Position numbers and translations under genes: made by a program. Shown in pieces: positions 36,350 to 48,853 of a stretch of 64,000 nt of DNA. Each line of letters starts with the position of its first letter. Within the stretch, counting starts at the first letter, position 1. Source of the stretch: Dendrocalamus latiflorus (taxonomy: Eukaryota; Streptophyta; Magnoliopsida; Poales; Poaceae). The stretch lies in assembly GCA_017311315.1 (NCBI GenBank), contig CM029617.1:2584681-2648680 (forward strand), given 5' to 3'. The notes beneath the pieces are model-generated. The model worked only from the letters and a program-made list of their open reading frames with translations, was not told where the DNA came from and made no database searches.

Positions 36350-36985
36350 GCCCACACTTCCCCGCGGCCCGTCACGCGCTGCCTACCCTAACCGCGCGGT
36401 GCGCGGAGGCACCCCTCGCCCCTCAGCCTCGCGAGCCGCCTCCACTCCAGCCACCAGCCGCATCTGCATCTCCGCGACTCTGCCCGCGACGCGACGCCCC
36501 CAGCCGGCCAGCCCCCCATCGCCGCCCGCCCGCCCGTGAGCCCGTGACGCCGCCCCTCGCCTCGGCGGCGTCGGCGCCTCCTCTCCGCCTCGGCCCGCGG
36601 CGGCGCGGCACCGTCCCCTGCCTCCTCTCCGCCGAGCCCGCCGGCCGCCTCGGTGCCTCCTTTCCGCGACTCCGCCGTCGCCTCCTCAGCAGATCTCCGC
36701 CTCGGCCGTTGCCTCCTCAGCGGATCTCCGCCGGCCGCCGCGGCACCGCCCCCGGCCCCCCTGCCTCCTCTCCGCCGGCTGCCGCGGCACCGCCCCCGGC
36801 CCTCCGCCGAGCCCGCCGACCGCCTCGGTGCCTCCTCTCCGTGACTCCGCCGTCGCCTCCTCAGCGGATCTCCGCCTTGGCCGGCGCCTCCTCTTCGTCT
36901 GGTGTGATCTCCGCCAATCTCCGCCGGCCCCACTGCTCACCGCCGTCCGCCGGTGCTGGCTTTCCCGGTGAGCTTCTGTGAGACT
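36350..36985. repeat. GC-rich block with ~175-bp internal duplication
   Basis: GCCGCCTCGGTGCCTCCT and CTCCGCCGTCGCCTCCTCAG occur at about 36643-36710 and again at about 36817-36880. GGCACCGCCCCCGGCC also occurs twice. All frames are open through composition. It may be a captured 5' exon of a host gene, but I recognise no protein. Confidence 0.6.
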
Positions 36986-37511
36986 GTGACTGTGAATTGT
37001 GATTGACTGTTCATTGTTATTTGTTCATACAAATTGTTCATACAGAATTACAGATTGTTCATTGTTTCCGGTGAGATTCATACAAATTGTTCATTGTTCA
37101 ATACTTCAATGTTCATTGTTGATTTGTTGTCACATGTGAGTAATTCAATAATCTGTATGATTGTCACTTGTCACTGTATCTGTAATTTGTATCATTATAT
37201 GAATGACTAAGTATTCATCCCGTACTATTGTTGAAGAAGATATGATAGGCTCAAATGAACAAAATCTTTGTTAATTTACGCAAAAATTACCTCATGCTAG
37301 TGGTATGTTACATTATTCTTTTTGCTATGTTTTATCTATTTTGTCGTATTGTTCTACATGGAATTTAAATTTTATTTTGATTATGTATTTGTATTGTACT
37401 TTCGTTACACCTTAGTACTGTGATAGTATTTGATATTAATTATAGATTTATATCCTCTTTAATTTTAAGCCTGAGGCTTCAATAAATCCTGGCTCCGTCA
37501 CTGTCGCCGAT

Positions 37512-37890
37512 AATGTCTCCAAGCCCAGAAGAACGGGCGTGCATGCAGCTGCCATGATCTCTCGACTTTTGGAGCATTCATAACCTACACAAGATGCTGC
37601 TCCCTTGTCACCGTCGCCATCACCTCTCTTCCTAGCTCCTATCCGTTGCTGCACGCCGGTTCCATCGAAGCAACGGAGGCTCGTGGACGCAGATACATTT
37701 CCTACTGTTCCCCAAAAAGAGGACGTGGACCCACCTGCCGGCGAGCCAGCCAAGCTTCCTTTCTAACTGTAGAGCCCGTGAGGAGGAAAGGCAGGGATGC
37801 CTCGATCACGTCGCCGTTCTGACCACCACGGCGCTCGCTGCACCGCACCGGCAAGCCCTTTTGGCCGTTCTGACCGTTGGCGGACGGCCA
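37512..37890. other. Between hAT and foldback MITE, nothing recognised
   Basis: Moderately GC-rich DNA (for example CCGTCGCCATCACC) with no convincing ORF on either strand. It may be a decayed gene fragment. Confidence 0.35.
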
Positions 37891-38183
37891 CTCCCAAAAT
37901 GAGAAAATTGCTATAATGGGACTCCAAACAACGTGTTTCGTTATAATAGGACTTCTAACGTTGACATCACTAAAATGACACCCGAAATATTGGCTTCTCG
38001 TAATACATGACATTTGGCTAATGTTTCGAAATACCCGAACATTGGAATTAAAAGAGTCAAATGTCATGTATTACGAGAAGCCAATGTTTCGGGTGTCATT
38101 TTAGCGATGTCAACGTTAGAAGTCCTATTATAGCGAAACACGTTGTTTGGAGTCCCATTATAGCAATTTTCTCCTCCCAAAAT
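37891..38183. mobile_element. Foldback MITE (273 bp), MULE-type
   Basis: Arms of about 117 bp start GAGAAAATTGCTATAATGGG (37901) and end with the complement (38173). The direct repeat CTCCCAAAAT (37891-37900 and 38174-38183) is 9-10 bp, fitting Mutator-type insertion. The arms are nearly identical, with only a few mismatches (for example cactaaaatg against cgctaaaatg). Confidence 0.92.
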
Positions 38184-41100
38184 ATATATACTCTACTCCT
38201 ATGTCGTTGTCCAACGGAAGCTGTCACTTGGGCCACGGATGTAGGAGTGCTGTACTTTGCGCTGTCCTTCGCATGCTGCTAGTAGTTGACACTGGCAAAA
38301 TTATGTCGGCAGTTTCTTTTGTGCAATGAATCTTCCATCGCAGGCGTTTGTTTTTCTTAGTTTAGTTTCTCGATTTGTCAACGATGGCGGAGAAGCAACA
38401 GCACTCGATTCCGAGAGATGACTCAAGTTTCTCTTCTTTTCGGCAATGCATAATGCATACATACACAGCGGTGGTAGCCGCAGCAGGATTCATTGGGCAT
38501 ACAAGCCTTTGAGCTAGCTTTTGGTTATTCACAAAAGACTACGGAGAGATAGAAACTCGCGTGTGATTTTAACCGATATAAATAGAGTTGTTGTACTGTG
38601 TACTAGACATCATCTTAAAAAAATATTTCATTTAAAAACTAGTTATTATAAAAAAACAGTTTTAGAAGCTGAAAAGAGAAGGATACAAGTAACTGCGTAT
38701 ACTAAAGTTCGCAGCTAAATACTACAAAAGTCCAATTGAAAGAGTAATTTTGTGGGAAATGGGCAAAATGACACTATGTGCCGATGAGCCTAAGGCCCCG
38801 TTCGTTTTGGTTCGAGGTTCTGGCTTATTTTTCACTATTCCTAAATTTCCTTTTTTTTTTGCTTTTTTGCTTTTTTGAGTTTTTTGCTGGGTTTTTCCGT
38901 ATTCTTTGCATTATCCATGATGAGTTAACCTGTTTTTTCTATTTCTATTTTTTTAAATTTAGTTATGTCAAATAAGTTACCTTCAATTATAATATAATTT
39001 CAGCTAATTACAGTATAATTTTAATCATAAACTGACTTATTTTAGTCTAACCAAGCGCCACCAAAGGACCGTGGTGTACAGTTTCGGAGAGTGCCATGGA
39101 AGGTATCAGCGTTTTTGTCGGTTGCTTTTCGTGTGTGATGTTTTTCAGAGTTCAGAGGGCCACGAACTTTTCTTCTCCAATCACGTATTCACGTAGAACG
39201 GTAGAAGTATTGTTTTTGGGAAATTTTATTGGTATTTTCTTTGTGTTTGTAGGCAAGGAATCTTCCTGTCTTGCGAAGTGTTATCTTTTTTGTTTGTCAA
39301 CAGTTAAGACGGCTCCTAATTAAAAAAACAGTTAAGGACGGCCACAAACAGACTGAATGAAAACAATTTCTTTTCATTTTGCTATTACAATTACAATGGC
39401 TATATTTTTTGAGTTACAACTTATAGCTTTTGTTTATGATTTTTAAGACGACAGTGGATAATGTATATAATTTTAGATTTAAAAATATATTTTGAGAATC
39501 TATTTTAAAAAATTATTCTATTTATTTTAACTTTTTTTTTAAAAAAAGTCAAAAACCTAAAAGAAAGTTCTCTCTACTGTACCACTGGTACCACCGTAGC
39601 TGCAGCGGCAGTAAGATTCATGATCATGAGAGAGATGCTTTTAAGCCTTTCTTTTCACATGTGTGCCCTTTATCTGTCAATGTGAGAGAACAAAGAAAGT
39701 TATGTAGCTGAACCATTGCATTAAGGTCATATGTTGATATTGGTTTATGCTTTTAATTTCTTTTAAAAAGCCAAAAGTTAATATAGATATCTAGTTTTTT
39801 TATGTGATTTCTTCATTTCTCTCGCTACAGTCTGGCTGTAGGAACAAGATAGAGGGTCACAAATGTATTACGTATTCACTCCTCTCGCTCCTGTCACGTA
39901 TACATATTTCTCCCTCACTTTCTCACCACTCACATCTTCCTTCTTAAAGTCGTTTTTTTCAATCACTGCTATTCATTTTCAGTCAAAATCCATAAGCTAG
40001 CCAAAAACTATCAGCAAAAGTCAATACAATGCTCTCTAAGGCTCTTTTCTTTTGAACTTCGGCTGATATCTTTTGGTTGTGCCTTTTGGGACGGTAGCAA
40101 ATAGCGAAAACGTCGATGTAGACGACGTACATAGTTTTGGGGTTCAGAAAGCTGTTTGAAAAAAGTGGATATGAGAAATCACGTGAAGAAATCGTTCCAT
40201 TTATTTCATCTTCAAGAGAAGTTAAAGCCAAAAGCTAAAAAAACAAAAAGAACGGGCAGGCCTATTCTTTGTGGTTGCGGCTTAAGACTTTTGGCTAAAA
40301 TTTTTGAATTTTGTCTGTTCGCAACAGAGATTATGGAGAGAGATACTCATATGCGATTTTGACAGGTACAGATGATGACTCTTAATGTGCACTATAATTA
40401 ACTTGTAAATTTTGTTTTAAAAAAGTAACATGTTTAGGTGGTGATCATTTGTGTTTTTTGGTGGCTTATGGCTGAAAAGCACTGTAGCTGACTGAAAAAA
40501 CACTATAGCTGATAGAGGTTTATTTAGCATAATTAAATTTAAAAAAAATTAAAAAACATGTTAGCCCATTACGTATAATACAAACAAATACGGGAAAAAG
40601 AACCGGCAAAAAAGCTCAACAAAAAGCCAAAAGTTCAGAAAAAGGCGAAATTTATGAATAGTGAAAAATAAGTCGGAAGCTAAAAGCTGAATCCAAAACA
40701 ATCACAGCCTTAAAGTTAGATACTATATCAAAAACTAAAAATCAGTTTAAAAGGAGGATAGGACAGGCCCATAGCTAGTTCCTGGCCAACCTAAGAGATC
40801 AATCAAACTTTACCAAATTATTATGGTGCACGGTTATTGGAAGAGTGTGATAGAAGCCATGTCACAGAAAAAGCTGGTCTATCTGTCGTCTCGTCCCTGC
40901 TGTCCGTGAGCTTTCACGGTGCGTAGCTTCCAAATGGAAACAGATGGTGGTGAGATGCACATGCATGACGGGCCATGGGTGAAACCACTTGTGATAAATC
41001 AGTTGTTTATCTCACGCTGTATGCAGGAGCAGTTGGTGCTCAACGGCAAAGCTTTATTAATTGTAGTTTATATAACTAGAGCTAACATTAGTTATTGTGT

Positions 41101-41805
41101 TCAAAATTCTGAGGTCTAACTTGCAACCTACTTGAGACGAAGATTCCACTTGAAAGAATGTTGGTTAGTTGACATTCTTGCCGAAAAAATCCATTGGAAG
41201 TACGCTGTCGAATGAAGAAGATCAACGGTTCGGATTGATCACCATATGAAAATACAAATCGTCTCTTTGTTTTTAATCAACACGCCAACCTACACTAAAT
41301 AATATCACACGATGAGATCAGGGTTTTCTAAACATGTGCAGGCCTCGTTGCAACGGTAAATACGTGTGCATGGAGAAGCGGATTAATTCTGCGTGATGAA
41401 AAAGTAAAAATCATTGCCGCAACGGGCTTCAAATTTCGAAAGTTACTTTTGAGTAGTAAAACTTTTTTATCGCCTCGTTTGTTAGGATCCTGCCCTCCCT
41501 CCCGTCCCAATCCTCCGCCGTCGCTTTTTGATCAGGTGGTTCGCAACCGCCCGAATCCTCGAGGCACCACCTGGCTTCGACTCCTGCAACGGCAGCTCAC
41601 GTCGATTCTGATCTGTTCTCTTCCGTCGTTCTGCCCACCACCACCTTCCGCTTCCTTCCCCCAACCATCTCCCTCTCCTCCCCCCTCCTCCTCCTGATGC
41701 TTTAATGCCATTGGAAGCTTCGCCTGTTGGTTGAAGAACAGGGGAAGCAAGGGGGAGAAAGAAGAAGGCCGAGGGAAGGGGAGGGGGCGAGAGGAGAGGA
41801 GGAAG
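38184..41805. other. Intergenic, MITE-rich
   Basis: Three repeat pieces are visible. 38793-39065 and 40440-40706 belong to one family, in opposite orientations, with a third member at 48390-48665. 40038-40255 is related to 33662-33912. The rest (38184-38790, 39070-40030, 40710-41700) is AT-rich with no gene. The GC-rich stretch 41500-41800, rich in CCTCCC and CTCCTC pyrimidine runs, is the likely promoter and 5' UTR of the IST1-like gene. Confidence 0.5.
40440..40706 (+). repeat. MITE-like repeat, copy 2 of 3
   Basis: Shares TTTTTTGGTGGCTTATGG, ACTGTAGCTGACTGAAAAAA, TAATACAAACAAATACGG and GAATAGTGAAAAATAA with the copy at 48390-48665 in the same orientation. The copy at 38793-39065 is inverted. 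Confidence 0.8.
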
Positions 41806-44800
41806 ATGTTTGATAGCTTGCTCAACTCCAAGTTCTACAACAAATGGTAAAAGATTGCCTTTTTTGTTTGGTTGCGCTGGTTCGAGCTCGGTACAGGCTG
41901 GCTTAGATTGGCTGTTCTTTGTTTTCTTTAGTCCAATCTGGTTCTTTGAGGTGCTGTTCTGGTGCTTGGTTCTTGAATTGCGCAACTCCAATCCGCGCGA
42001 CGTAATGGTGGGAACTTTTTTTTCCCCGGGAGCGTTCTTGGATTGTGGGGTTCTTGCTTCATGTTTCCGAAGTTTTTGGGTTCTTGGGTTGCTTACTTGT
42101 CGCAGCATCCGGAAGGATATTTTCTTGCGTTCGGTTCGGATTGATTCTTATTTTCTTTTATTTTTCTTGAATTGCGTCAATGTGGTTTCCAGCTCCAAGT
42201 TCTTGACGATTCGGTTGCATTCGTTTGCTTTTGACCGCGTAAGAGTTTTTGGTGTTCTTGGATTGGGCTAACCAATCGTTCGGTTCTTGAACAATGGATG
42301 CAGCAAGCACGCGTTCAAATGTATCCGGACGCGGCTGGTTCCCATACAGCGGAAGAAACAGGCCATGATTCGATTCTTGAAGAAGGACGTAGCCGACCTC
42401 CTCGCCAATGGCCTCGACACCCACGCCTTTGGACGCGTACGTTCATCTTGGCTCTCTCTTGCTCAAACTTGCATAGTTGCATTGCATTGCTCTACTGCTA
42501 TGAAGGATTTGGAGAAAGTTGCATCCTATTGTTCTTTTCCACTAGAAAAGTTGCACTTTGTTGGAACAAGACTACTGATTGGCAGTGAAATTCTTGTCGT
42601 TTGGTAGAGGAAATATGTCATGACTGAATAGCTAATTTTGTTTCCTGTTTGTACTTTCCTCTCTGGAATGCAGATGGATGGGCTGATAATTGAGATGAAC
42701 CATGCTTCTTGCTATGATATGATTGAGCACTTCTGTGAGTACATCGGGAAGCAACTCAGCGGCCTGCAGAAACAGAGGTAACTCCAATCGATTCAACTAA
42801 CGTTTTGTGCCGTCAACAACAAGCAATCATTGTAACAGTGAAGCAGTCTAACAGAAAATCACAAGTTTGTTAATTGTTAATGGCTCAAGAGAGTTATGCA
42901 CCCCAAGTCTTTAGTGGGACCAACTATGTGCATTTGTTAAGGAATCAAATCAGCAGGACAGTAGCATTCATAATATGTATCCATATGATTATTTTGATGG
43001 TTTAGTTTAGTGTTAGCAAAAGTTTTTTTGTTTGGAATTTCAGATAATGAATGTACCCAATTAACCATTATTAGTATATCTTAGGAGTGCAAACTGAAAG
43101 GAATTTCAATTATCTTGATGGTACAATCGATCACGATATTTGTGTTGTCTTTATATCAACAGGGATTGCCCCCAGGAAGCCAGGGAAGCTGTGTCAACTC
43201 TAATTTTTGCTGCCGCTCGCTTTCCAGATTTGCCTGAACTGTGCGACCTTAGGCACATATTCACAGAGAGATACGGGAATTTTCTTGAGCCTTTTGTTAG
43301 CCTTGAGGTGTGCGAGATGCCAAATATTTATTGTCATTGACTTGTTTTATGGCGTTGTACTTAACTTGATTAATGATCGTTCTACCTGTAGTTTGTTCAG
43401 AAACTTGACAATAAGTTGTTTATTAATGAGGAGAAATTGCAAGCCATGCAAAGTATTGCTGAAGAATTCTCGGTTGGTTTTGATACCAAGGCATTGGAAA
43501 TCAAGTTATGGACCGCACCAGAAACTAAACATGTATGTTTACATTAACTTGTGTAAATGAATCTACTGCTTGAACCATGAATTGATTTTTTTTTAAAAAA
43601 TAAAGTAACATACATGTGTCTTAAATTGGCATCATGGAATGTTTTTCTTTTCAGGATCTGCTTGAAAAGGATTCAGTGAAACAGGTAGAACTGGCAGTGC
43701 CGATGTCCTACAAGCAGGAGGATGAGGATGCTCCATGCGAAAGAAAATCTGAAGCTACACCTGTAGGCCATAAGCAGAAACTGGAAGCACAATTGAAACC
43801 AAAATATGTTCAGGCTGTTGCTAATGGCATTGGTCGATTAAATGAGGATACCAGGAGGCAGCATTCTGATAAATCTGATGATAAGGAACATTTGGAGAAA
43901 TCAGTGTCTCCTTTGGACATGAAAGGAAGTAACACTCAAAAAGGAGTTCAGAAAGCTAACAAAAAATATGCCCGTCCTTGCGAAAAGGAGCTGATGGAAG
44001 CAGTGGAGCTAGATCTCAATGGCCTGCCTAAGCAGGGATTTGGTTCAGTGAAAATTCCTGAAACAGAAAGCAACAAGATAGTTCCACTAAATGCCAAACC
44101 TAAGGAAGCTAAGAAAGAACATGGTGTTGAAAAAGAGAATGACAAGGGCCTTGTTTACCACCACCGACCACGTATGCCTGGTGGTCCTGATCATACAAGG
44201 AGACATGCGGACTCAGGGCTCAAAGCTCTTGGCCTAGATAATCAAGGACTTAGTTCAGTGAATCCTTCGAATGGTAACACTACAGACAGGATCCCTCCTT
44301 ATGCTAAGCTGAATGGAGCAAAGGGAAAGAATCGTGCTGAAAAAGAAGTGAACAATGGTTTCTTGCATGATAGACCACAGCATTTAGCAGATCTGGAACA
44401 TCCAGTGGAAGATGGACAGCAAGTGCCAGAGAGGGCAACTTATATGCAACCTCCTTATGTTAAACCCGAATTTAACATGCAACCTGTGAAGGATGATCCT
44501 GCAAAACGAACTGCTAGTCACTACAGCAAGCACAATATCCCTGAACAAACAGATCACTTGGCTGACACGGATGTGCTTCGGCCTGTTTCGGTTAGAAGGA
44601 AGAAGCCACCAGCACCTCTTGATGCTTATGGTGATGTGTCTAATAATGAGGTCAAAAGCCGAACACCCAGCAGTCACAGAAGCCACTTAATCAGGCAAAA
44701 GGGTGCTAATGATGACTATGACCGGAAAGTTAATGGGATTGATGATGTTGTTGGTAATGGGAAGAGTGTTCAGAGAACTCCTAGTAGCCGACCAAGGCAC

Positions 44801-45295
44801 TCGGGCAGGAGAAATGGAGCTTTGTACAACGATGACTACGATGGATTCATGCAGCGCCATCAAGCAGATAAGGATGAGACTGCTATTGATTTTGGCAATC
44901 TTTTACCTCAAACTGCAAACGGGCATCGGAGACTCAAAAGCAGAAATACCAACGTGCAGAATGGAGATCATGATGAGGAAAGAATGATGGACAAGCTTCT
45001 GATGCACTACAGCAAGAAAGGTTTAGATATGGATGAAGCCAAGACAAGAACAGAAACGAAGAAAACTGCTAATGGTAATGGAGCACAGATACAATGTCAG
45101 CAAAATGGTTCCATGCATCCTCCAGGAAGAGCTGTCTCGCTACCCCCGGAATTCGCCAGCCCGGATGAAAATGTGAAGGTTCCTGCTCGGTCCACCTCAC
45201 TGCAGCCGGACTGTCCTAGGAGTGTGGGTGTGCACCCAAGAATGCCGGACTTTGATGAACTGGCTGCCCGGGTCATTGCTCTGAGGAAGGCTTGA
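41806..45295 (+). CDS. IST1-like protein (regulator of Vps4 in MVB pathway)
   Basis: Six exons join in frame: 41806-41846, 42304-42436, 42674-42777, 43163-43307, 43392-43532 and 43655-45295, giving 734 residues. The start MFDSLLNSKFYNKC sits in exon 1. Residues about 10-180 form the Ist1 (DUF292) domain (RTRLVPIQRKKQAMIRFLKKD, ADLLANG, NHASCYDMIEHFCEYI, CPQEAREAVSTLIFAAARFPDLPELCDLR split by an intron, FVQKL). The long, charged tail (190-715) looks disordered. The last residues, MPDFDELAARVIALRKA, fit a MIM1 motif (D/E-x2-L-x2-R-x2-L-K/R), the site in IST1 that binds MIT domains of Vps4 or LIP5. In plants ISTL proteins help ESCRT-III form multivesicular bodies at endosomes. All exons are intact; this is a conserved host gene. 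Confidence 0.95.
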
Positions 45296-45640
45296 AGGGG
45301 CACAGGATTGTCTTTGGCTCGTGTACACGTTCAGAATTGAACCTTTTTGACAGTTTCTTCGTTGCAAACCACAACCTTTCTTGATGTGCAGTGCGTATAT
45401 GAGATTGAACAGATACGTGCATGTGTTTTCCTTTTCTTTTCAGCCTTTTATATGGGATCCTTTTCAGCTTTTCCTTCGCCGTTTGTCTAGATAGGGCATT
45501 GGTACAGGGATTAACACGATACAAATGGTAGAAATTTCTGTTTGCTCTTTCATTCGATTGACAGGGATTTGATTTGATTCGATTCGTTGTACTACTTCAG
45601 AAAATTATTATTTGTGTGTAAATGTTGTTCATAAAGTTAC
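45296..45640. other. 3' UTR and downstream of IST1-like gene
   Basis: No ORF. It ends near a run of 13 or more C at about 45648-45660. Confidence 0.5.
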
Positions 45641-46560
45641 AGCGATCCCCCCCCCCCCCGGCCGCTTGTTTCTATCCTTTTCCCTAACTTTGTATGCTTT
45701 GTATTTGCAGGCGGGGCTGGATTTAGAGCTCTACAGCCTGCACAACGCATTGATATACAGCGAGGGACTGCATCTTTATTCCAAGTTCACATGTGCTCTT
45801 ATTTTTTTGTCACGTCTCACAAGAGGTACTCTTGTTTATTTCTCCTGCGAAAAAACAATGTGCGAGTAGCTTCTGCCGCAGCAAAGTGGCGCCCACAGTT
45901 CATATGTTCTGTTGGTTACTACCATCCTGATCGATCTCGAGAAAATGCCAGATTACACTTCAGAGGCCAAGAATGGCGGTGGCCCCCTGTAACGCAAGTT
46001 CCTCTTTTCCAAAACCACCGGGTAATATCCCCAAACAACGGGCTCCGGTGAATTACCATTCCTAGCAACCAGAAGCAAACCATTTTGAGCCAATCTAACT
46101 CTAAAAGTAAGAAGAAACTTTGTTGATGCAGCTACACCTGCCAAGTCTAGCTTAACAGCGCGCTCACACTTTCTGGAAAAAAGAAGTGAAGAATCATCCG
46201 TCTTCAAAATCGCAATGCAGATGGATCAGCACTGGCCGTGCAGGCTTCTAGCACAGGCACCTCACGACGCTGATGACAAAATGCGTGACGCAGTTGTCAG
46301 CGCCATCGCCGTCAAGTATGTCGTCCCGGACGAGCCGTTCCAGCCCCCGGTTCCTCGGCAGTGCACCGGCATGGTACAGCACCGTCGCCACAGCCACCAC
46401 CGGCCGGCCCGCCACGCACGCCGCAAACCGCATCGCCGGCCTGAGGAACAACGGCAGCAGAGACTGCATGCACGCAACATGTGGGTTGTTACTTGTTAGC
46501 ATTGCATTGCATCGCACCCATATTGCAAGAACCATCCTCGTAAAATAGAGGGAAAAAATT
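45641..46560 (-). other. Possible decayed minus-strand gene fragments
   Basis: Two coding-like stretches lie on the minus strand. 46535-46248 reads MRFAACVAGRPVVAVATVLYH and LERLVRDDILDGDGADNCVT, with GC-rich third positions as in grass exons, ending VVRCLC. 46207-45953 reads KCERAVKLDLAGVAASTKFL and GLLLVARNGNSPEPVVWGYY. They could be exons of one pseudogene or a captured gene. I recognise no family and see no clean splice path. Confidence 0.35.
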
Positions 46561-47420
46561 TAACCAAGCATCGATCATCGAAACACAACAGCAAATCAAC
46601 GTGCAGTAGTCTCACCATATTTCTGAGCGCCGGCCGTGCCAATTGGCAGTGTCACTGCCAGCAGTCAGCACGAACTGCTGCGAGCTTGCAAGTGCGGCTG
46701 CAGCTTGTATTATTGCAAGCTTGGAGACAGGAGGTTTGGAGCGTTTGATACGCTGATAGACCTGAAGGATTTTTGGAGTTCAGGTGTTGGCATATATACA
46801 CACACACACATAAACACAGAAGCTAAGGAGAAGATGGCCGTGGCATTGATCGATGCATGCAGTGTAAGCATGAGCCATCGGACGGGGTGACGACGAAAAC
46901 GGTTGGCGATACCTACAAGGGGCGCCCACCGCGCGCCGCGGGCTGCACCCACCGTTCTACGGACAAAAAACGCCTCCTCCGAAAATCTTAACTCCGCCGT
47001 CCACACGAGCCTATCTCGATTTCTGCAACACGCTGCTCACGCAGCCATGCTTGCCCTGTTTTTCTTTTCTTCCTCTGCCTCTGTTGTTTCTGCTCCGCGT
47101 GGCACTCTCGTCAGGCAGCAATGCCTTTTTATCGAGTTAATTAAAGGGATAAGATAAGTACTGTATTAGTTATCAAGAAATCAAGATAAGTACAGGACCA
47201 CATGATCAATGCGGAAGTTCAGCTTGGGGGGAGAGCGATAACAGGAAGGAAGTATCTTTGTTGCGTTCGACAGAGTACTCCGCTCTTTTTTACCAATCGT
47301 TTTTTAAGTACGTGTAGTTAACCTTTTAAATTTTAACTACAAAATATTCATGAAAGTATTTTGTTTTGTCATATAAAAATTACGCTAGTAGATTTTTCAT
47401 CAAAAGTACTTCTATACCAA
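46561..47420. other. Intergenic, no gene seen
   Basis: It contains a short (CA)n run at about 46798-46812 and the palindromic TGGCAGTGTCACTGCCA near 46643. Nothing else was recognised. Confidence 0.45.
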
Positions 47421-48389
47421 TTTGTTTTGGATAATGATAGTCCTCCTACGTCTGATGGGTAACAAAAGTATCGGACGCTTTCAATGTAAGACTACTTCAC
47501 ATCCACTCATTTCTCACTCACATTTCCCACCCATAAACGTCTCCTTTCCTCCCTTAGTCACTCATCCCTCACAAACGCAACACCTCCCCCTCTGCTTCCT
47601 TCTTTCTCTCTTCGTCCCTTCCCCACACCATCGGCCCCCGCCTCCCACCTCTTGGCCTCCGAGATCTTCCATCTCACCATCGACTACGGCGACCTCGCTG
47701 ACATGCCAAACTCCTATCTCTGCCGTTGCTTGCCTCCCATACTACCTCGGCCAGTGCATCCTCTTCTTCGACCGCCACCACCATCTACGCGCGACCTTGG
47801 GTTCCGGATGGAGCTCGATTGGTCAGCCGGCGACAACGAGGACCAGGTCGCGCTGCGGCTCCAGTCCTAGCTCATGGTCACGCTGCCCCCGCCATCATGA
47901 CGTCATCTGTGTCGATCTAAACCTAAAGGAGAATGGGGAGGTGGGGGTGAGGGTGGAGATGCAGGCGGTCAGGAGCGCAAGAGGCGCTGCGGTCGGTGCG
48001 AGTGGCCTTCTCTTTCTAGCGCCAGATCCACACCGCACACGCCACCTTTCCACTGCCGCCTCACCCAAGCTTCGCACACTGTGCTCTACAAATGTTGCAT
48101 CCGAGTGTCCAATAGGAATGCTCCTATCAATCTTGTTTTTTTATTGTATACATGGTTGAGAAATGTTGCAATCGATCGTACAAAGTTAGCATCTGGATTG
48201 GGCGTCTGGACATTAACAGATCTTTATATTTGAAATAACTTTTTTCTAACTTACCATTATTAAAATAACGGTTGAAGACCGTGTTGATATCCGAAAGCAA
48301 CGGACAGAAATCTAAAGTGGATAAAATCCAGTCTAGAAAATTATGGGCCGAAACCCACAAGAGCCCGGCCCGAACCCACCCAGCTGGTG
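47421..48389 (+). other. GC-rich pseudogene-like block, possible captured fragment
   Basis: From about 47652 one frame reads MASEIFHLTIDYGDLADMPN and MELDWSAGDNEDQVALRLQS, then a stop, then a second open frame with GEWGGGGEGGDAGG. The downstream part has TACAAATGTTGCATCCGAGT, a style seen in many grass MULE-type repeats. I regard it as a relic carried by a transposon and name no function. Confidence 0.35.
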
Positions 48390-48665
48390 CTCATTTGGGC
48401 TTTTTTTGGTGGCTTATGGTTAAAAAGCGCTGTAGATGGCTGAAAAAACACTGTAGCTGACAGTGGCTTATTTAGCTAAATTAAAAAAATTAAAAAATAT
48501 ATAAAAATATGTTAGCCTATTACATATAATACAAACAAATACGGAAAAAAACCGATAAAAAAGCTTAACAAAAACTAAAAATTCAGAAAAAATATAATTT
48601 ATAAATAGTGAAAAATAAACCGAAAACCCGAAGCTGAAGTCGAAACCGAAACGAACACAGCCATA
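48390..48665 (+). repeat. MITE-like repeat, copy 3 of 3, in the TMA7 promoter
   Basis: Same family and orientation as 40440-40706 (GGTGGCTTATGG, TAATACAAACAAATACGG). It ends about 190 bp before the TMA7 start codon. Confidence 0.8.
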
Positions 48666-48853
48666 GCCCATAAGATACCCCATTCGCGGCCACTTGATCT
48701 TCCCCTTCCTCTTATACGCCTCTCTCTCGCCTTCTCGGCAATTTCCTCACCTTTCCCCACCTACCTTCCTCGTCGTCGCGGCGCGAGCTAGGGTTTCCCG
48801 ACTCCCCCTCCCCCTCCGCCCCCACACCCCACCCCCCGGCGATCCCATCGGCC

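Larger units (their letters stand above)
35240..37511. mobile_element. Non-autonomous hAT element (2,256 bp)
   Basis: The element spans 35248-37503. It begins CAGGGGCGGAG and ends CTCCGTCACTG, imperfect inverted ends of hAT type. The 8-bp duplication TCGCCGAT is exact on both sides (35240-35247 and 37504-37511). No transposase is present. The interior holds a nested foldback (35420-36337), a ~620-bp GC-rich block with coding-like composition (36350-36985) and an AT-rich tail. Confidence 0.9.

Noticed and set aside
35971..36981. 336-codon plus-strand ORF and 181-codon minus-strand ORF
   Set aside because: They run across the foldback arm and the GC-rich block of the hAT element; proline/arginine-rich through composition.
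47422..48159. 245-codon plus-strand ORF
   Set aside because: It crosses promoter-like pyrimidine runs and a region where another frame is more protein-like; no domain.
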